64,000 nucleotides of DNA, taken from the NCBI RefSeq assembly GCF_035590735.1, contig NZ_CP141595.1, positions 2,389,001 to 2,453,000 on the forward strand, read 5' to 3'. The first letter of the stretch is position 1, and each line of letters starts with the position of its first letter. The stretch comes from Rossellomorea aquimaris (GTDB lineage Bacteria; Bacillota; Bacilli; Bacillales; Bacillaceae_B). The translations under genes were made by a program, and so were the position numbers. Below are positions 61,121 through 64,000 of the stretch, one piece after another. The notes beneath the pieces are model-generated. The model had not been told where the DNA came from, ran no database searches, and saw only the letters and a program-made list of their open reading frames with translations.

Positions 61121-61699
61121 TTACTGATTCAACGCGTCATAATCTTTTTGGTCTGCATTTCTGACCAAACTGGTTACCCCCGTTTTCTCCAGAGTCTTAA
61201 CGAGATAAAAGGCACCTATGCCTGCTATCACGATGGATCCTATCAATCTGGCACCAATAAAAAGTGATAAATTCCACAGAACCAGGTCTCCCATGTATCC
61301 CTTAAAGTAGTCCATCAGGATTGAGCCAATTGCTGAGCCCACGGCTGCTGTACAAATGATGATGACATCATAACGCTTATAGCGGGTAATAAGGAAAATC
61401 AACTCTGCAAACAATCCTTGAATAAGACCGAATAGGAGTACCTCGAGGCCCCATTCACTTCCCATGAGAAATTCCCCTGAAGATGCTGCAATCTCTGCCA
61501 GAAGTGCGACGCCAGGTTTCCGAATGATTAAAAAAGCAACGGTTGCCGCCATGAACCACATGCCATAGATCAGTTGATCCGCATGCAATCCAAATGGCTT
61601 TAACAGGTTGTAAACCGGTCCCCAAAGCTTATATATTATTCCAAAACCTATGGAGATGACGACCGTTACTAAAATGTCCGTCAGCTTTAATTTAGACAT
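61121..61699 (-). CDS. ykoE: Thiamin/HMP ECF substrate-binding subunit YkoE
   Basis: A 192-residue membrane S-component with five to six helices (DILVTVVISIGFGIIYKLWGPVYN, with YGMWFMAATVAFLII after). It binds thiamin or HMP for the YkoCD module, as inferred for Bacillus and supported by the TPP riboswitch. The ATG at 61699 overlaps the tenA stop; the open frame to 61780 lies within tenA and is rejected. Confidence 0.9.
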   Translation of the reverse strand: MSKLKLTDILVTVVISIGFGIIYKLWGPVYNLLKPFGLHADQLIYGMWFMAATVAFLIIRKPGVALLAEIAASSGEFLMGSEWGLEVLLFGLIQGLFAELIFLITRYKRYDVIIICTAAVGSAIGSILMDYFKGYMGDLVLWNLSLFIGARLIGSIVIAGIGAFYLVKTLEKTGVTSLVRNADQKDYDALNQ

Positions 61700-62390
61700 G
61701 TACTCTACCTTCTTTGAATAGAGATGACTGAAACGGCCATTTCTCGAGTGTGTATGCCATTTCCCAAAATTGGAATTCATAAATGCTGCTCAAAATGAAA
61801 TTCTCTTTCATTCTTTCCTTGTCTGTTTGCGTCATCGTTTCTGCCAATCCATCCAGTCGCTGAATCTGTTCTTCCACTAACTCCCGAAACCATTCTCCCC
61901 CATAAGCTGCGATCCACTCCTGGTAAATGGCCTCCTCAGGTGTACATGATTTCAAGCGTTCACCGACCTCAAAATACAACCAGTAGCAGGGGAGTATTGC
62001 CGCCAGAATATCTGCGAGACCTCCATACTGAGCGGATCGATACATGTGTGACGTGTACGCATATGCCGTAGGAGCAGGTTTAAATTGCTGTTTTTCTTCT
62101 TCCGTAATCCCCAAACGGTTTGAGAAGTTTTCATGAAGTGAAAGCTCAGCTTCATTTGTCCCCACAGCGTGTGCTGCCATTCTCGATGTGGTATGTAAGT
62201 CTGTTGCTTTGGCTGCCCCAAGTGCCTGCACCTTCGAAAAGTGTGAGAGGTAATAGGCATCCTGGAGAATGTAGTATCTGAAATTATCAAGAGGGAGGGT
62301 TCCATCACCGATTCCTTTAACGAAAGGATGATTGAAACTCGCTTCCCAAATTTCCTTCACTTCATTTCTTAAGTACGTTGTAAATGACAT
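61692..62390 (-). CDS. tenA: Thiaminase II / aminopyrimidine aminohydrolase TenA
   Basis: A 232-residue all-helical enzyme that salvages base-degraded thiamin by hydrolysing formyl/aminomethyl-pyrimidine to HMP. The active-site Cys is in AILPCYWLYFEVGERL; YYILQDAYYLSHF near the N-terminus and the GGEWF motif (AAYGGEWFRELVEEQ) are also present. The ATG at 62390 follows AAGGAG; the frame extends to 62522 into the riboswitch and is not a real start. First gene of the operon. Confidence 0.95.
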   Translation of the reverse strand: MSFTTYLRNEVKEIWEASFNHPFVKGIGDGTLPLDNFRYYILQDAYYLSHFSKVQALGAAKATDLHTTSRMAAHAVGTNEAELSLHENFSNRLGITEEEKQQFKPAPTAYAYTSHMYRSAQYGGLADILAAILPCYWLYFEVGERLKSCTPEEAIYQEWIAAYGGEWFRELVEEQIQRLDGLAETMTQTDKERMKENFILSSIYEFQFWEMAYTLEKWPFQSSLFKEGRVHV

Positions 62391-62430
62391 AGTATCTTTC
62401 TCCTTTTCCAGACGACCCGAAATGGGTAAC

Positions 62431-62475
62431 AAAAAAGCCACTTTCATTATGCATACCGCATACAGAAAGTGGCTT
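62431..62475 (-). terminator. Riboswitch-controlled terminator before tenA
   Basis: AAGCCACTTTC arm (minus strand, 62465-62475) pairs with GAAAGTGGCTT (62435-62445), then TTTTTTG. It lies between aptamer and tenA and is the likely expression platform. Confidence 0.9.
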
Positions 62476-62520
62476 GAGATCAGTTTGATAGAATTCGATT
62501 CTATGTGACCGTCAAACACC

Positions 62521-62611
62521 ACTTCCCTACGCTGGTCTCAACCAGATCAGGTTCAAAGGGTCTTAAAGTCACACTTTAATCTCAGCCTTTTAGAAGGCAC
62601 CCCTAGTGGAT
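62521..62611 (-). ncRNA. TPP (THI-box) riboswitch aptamer
   Basis: Minus strand: CCACTAGGGGTGCC, GGCTGAGA, GACCCTTTGAACCTGATCTGG and ACCAGCGTAGGGAAG blocks of the TPP aptamer are all present in order. TPP should terminate transcription of the eleven-gene thi operon. Confidence 0.97.
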
Positions 62612-62639
62612 CGTCCTATGAAATTTTGTATTCGATGCT

Positions 62640-62667
62640 ATCGTACCACGATTCTTTTACTTGTCAA
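62640..62667 (-). promoter_or_regulatory. Promoter of the thi operon
   Basis: Minus-strand TTGACA (62662-62667), 16-base spacer, TACGAT (62640-62645), 29 bases before the aptamer. Confidence 0.7.
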
Positions 62668-62863
62668 CACCAAAAAGAAAATATTTCATCATTTCACATT
62701 TGTCCTTTCCATACAAAACCAATCATAGCAAAGGATACCCCCTTTATAAATTTAAATGAAATTCTTTTTAGAATAAGACTCTTGTAAAGCAAAATTAAAT
62801 GTCTGCTACAAGCGTATGAATATACAATCAATAGATTAATTTTTTACAAACACTACAATAAAA

Positions 62864-62900
62864 GTAGGGACGGACCTCCATGTTGGAGGTCCGTCCCTAC
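62864..62900 (-). terminator. Perfect 17-bp hairpin after desR (copy of the dispersed repeat)
   Basis: GTAGGGACGGACCTCCA (62864-62880) and TGGAGGTCCGTCCCTAC (62884-62900) pair fully around a three-base loop. The minus-strand tail is TTTTATTG, so it can terminate desKR. It carries the AGGGACGGACCT repeat also seen at 1606-1619 and 2183-2208. Confidence 0.85.
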
Positions 62901-62903
62901 CCA

Positions 62904-63503
62904 TCATTTAAACCATCCTTTTTCTTTTGATTGAGTGATGGCTTCGATTCGATTTTTAACTTCAAGCTTGTCGAGTATGGTTGAGATGTAGTTTCGGACG
63001 GTACCCGTTTTGAGGCTGAGTTCATCGGCAATCTCCTTTGTGTTCTTCCCGTCAGCAACCAGCTCCAACACTTCTTTTTCACGGTCTGTAAGGGGGTTCT
63101 CTTCACTATACACATCGTCCATGAGCTCAGGTGCATAAATACGTTTACCCTCCATCACAAGTCGAATTGAGTACGCCAGTTCTTCACTTGGGCTGTCCTT
63201 TAACAAATAACCCTTCACTCCACCTTTTAATGCACGCTGGAAATAACCGGACCTGGCAAAGGTTGTCAGGATAATCACTTTGCAATTTTCTCCTTTTAAT
63301 TCCTCTGCTGCTTCAAGACCGGTCTTTTTAGGCATTTCAATATCCATGATACAAATATCCGGCTGCAGCTCGTGGACGAGGACAATGGCTTCTTCTCCAT
63401 TGCCCGCCTTTCCAACCACTTCCATATCATCCTCTAAACTAAGTAACGAGCCTAAGGCACCTAATAGCATTCGTTGGTCTTCTGCAATAACAATTCGAAT
63501 CAT
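62904..63503 (-). CDS. desR: Response regulator DesR
   Basis: A 199-residue NarL/FixJ-type regulator. The receiver has Asp54 (CIMDIEMPKKTGLEAAEEL) and Lys in KGYLLKDSPSEEL; the C-terminal LuxR HTH reads NPLTDREKEVLELVADGKNTKEIADELS (in pieces). It matches DesR, which activates the delta5 desaturase gene des when the membrane stiffens in the cold. It overlaps desK by four bases. The target gene des is not in the window. Confidence 0.94.
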   Translation of the reverse strand: MIRIVIAEDQRMLLGALGSLLSLEDDMEVVGKAGNGEEAIVLVHELQPDICIMDIEMPKKTGLEAAEELKGENCKVIILTTFARSGYFQRALKGGVKGYLLKDSPSEELAYSIRLVMEGKRIYAPELMDDVYSEENPLTDREKEVLELVADGKNTKEIADELSLKTGTVRNYISTILDKLEVKNRIEAITQSKEKGWFK

Positions 63504-64000
63504 TCCATTCCCTCCCTGTCTGTTTGCTTGATTACTTTCGGCACTCTCATAATCAAAGTGGTCCCATTCCCGGAAATAACGTCCAAACTCCCATTTACAA
63601 ATTCTAACCGTTCTCTCATCCCGATTAACCCGCTGCCTTTAGACAGTGTGTAATCTTCCTCGATTCCCATACCATCATCCTTCACTATGATGGTCATCTC
63701 TTTATCAGACTCTTCAATTGTTAGCTCACAGTGCGACGCCTTACTGTGTTTAACAACATTCGTCACGGCTTCCTTCAGGCACATGCTCAAGATATTTTCC
63801 AGAAAGAGTGATGCTTGGGGAAGCATGACCTCATCATCCATCACGAAATCAATTTCCGCTGCCTTTAATAGCTGTTTGATCCGGACGATTTCGTCTTTTA
63901 GTCGAATGCCCCTCATCTGGGATACCATTGTCCTTACTTCACTTAAAGCCGTTCGTGCCGTTTGCTGTACATCCTTTAATTCGCTTCTGGCCTGCTCTGG
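63500..64000 (-). CDS. desK: Sensor histidine kinase DesK, C-terminal part (5' end outside window)
   Basis: The last 166 residues of a HisKA_3-type kinase. The visible part starts after the phospho-accepting His and includes the dimerisation helix QQTARTALSEVRTMV, the N-box LKEAVTNVVKHSKA, and the G-boxes KDDGMGIEED and GSGLIGMRERLEFV. It agrees with DesK, the membrane-thickness thermosensor paired with DesR. The transmembrane sensor region lies beyond base 64000. Confidence 0.93.
   Translation of the reverse strand, partial: PEQARSELKDVQQTARTALSEVRTMVSQMRGIRLKDEIVRIKQLLKAAEIDFVMDDEVMLPQASLFLENILSMCLKEAVTNVVKHSKASHCELTIEESDKEMTIIVKDDGMGIEEDYTLSKGSGLIGMRERLEFVNGSLDVISGNGTTLIMRVPKVIKQTDREGME

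Noticed and set aside
62391..62522. In-frame extension of tenA to 62522
   Set aside because: It runs through the terminator and into the TPP aptamer; ATG 62390 has AAGGAG.

Overview
The window is chromosomal DNA of a low-GC, endospore-forming Gram-positive bacterium of the family Bacillaceae. It carries spore genes (sspN, tlp, cwlJ), the Bacillus subtilis-like gene order citB-yneN-tlp-yneP-yneQ-yneR-plsY-yneT-parE-parC-alsT, class-typical riboswitches (guanine, SAM and TPP) and a desKR thermosensor pair. Gene content would suit a Rossellomorea or Bacillus species, but the sequence alone does not fix the species. No tRNA, rRNA, phage, transposon or CRISPR array was seen.

Layout. 1-21.2 kb (mostly + strand): the end of aconitase, a thioredoxin-like protein, a small Fbp-like protein, sspN/tlp, the yneP-R genes, a CapA-like protein and plsY (both minus), an NCS2 permease, a three-gene osmoprotectant-type ABC transporter, yneT, LexA-box-controlled parE-parC, alsT behind a striking inverted repeat, a secreted protein, a Staygreen homologue, an AT-rich gene-poor stretch, ykuK and a Cys/His-rich small protein. 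21.3-26.8 kb (minus): racemase, GNAT transferase, M20 deacylase, YjiH transporter and RpiR regulator, which together match the known route converting D- to L-amino acids through N-succinyl intermediates. 26.9-30.2 kb: a repeat-rich peptidoglycan-binding protein, cwlJ and an acyl-CoA ligase. 30.3-32.5 kb: xpt-pbuX behind a guanine riboswitch.

32.5-40.6 kb (minus): a SAM-riboswitch (S-box) operon for assimilatory sulfate reduction (yezD, cysH, cysP, sat, cysC, ferredoxin-type sulfite reductase, DUF3906) ending with the siroheme genes (cobA, sirB, sirC) that supply the reductase cofactor. 40.7-52.1 kb (minus): thirteen genes of acyl-CoA catabolism around a TetR regulator, with two nearly palindromic operators of identical sequence. 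It includes an ACAD11-like acyl-CoA dehydrogenase and a separate ACAD10/11-type kinase, which suggests breakdown of 4-hydroxy acids by phosphorylation and elimination. This is the most interesting system in the window.

52.2-53.6 kb: the cystine importer tcyP. 53.7-62.7 kb (minus): an eleven-gene thiamin salvage, synthesis and uptake operon (tenA, ykoE, ykoD, ykoC, tenI, thiO, thiS, thiG, thiF, thiD, thiE) behind one TPP riboswitch; thiC is not here. 62.9 kb to the end: desR and the end of desK, the membrane-fluidity two-component system.
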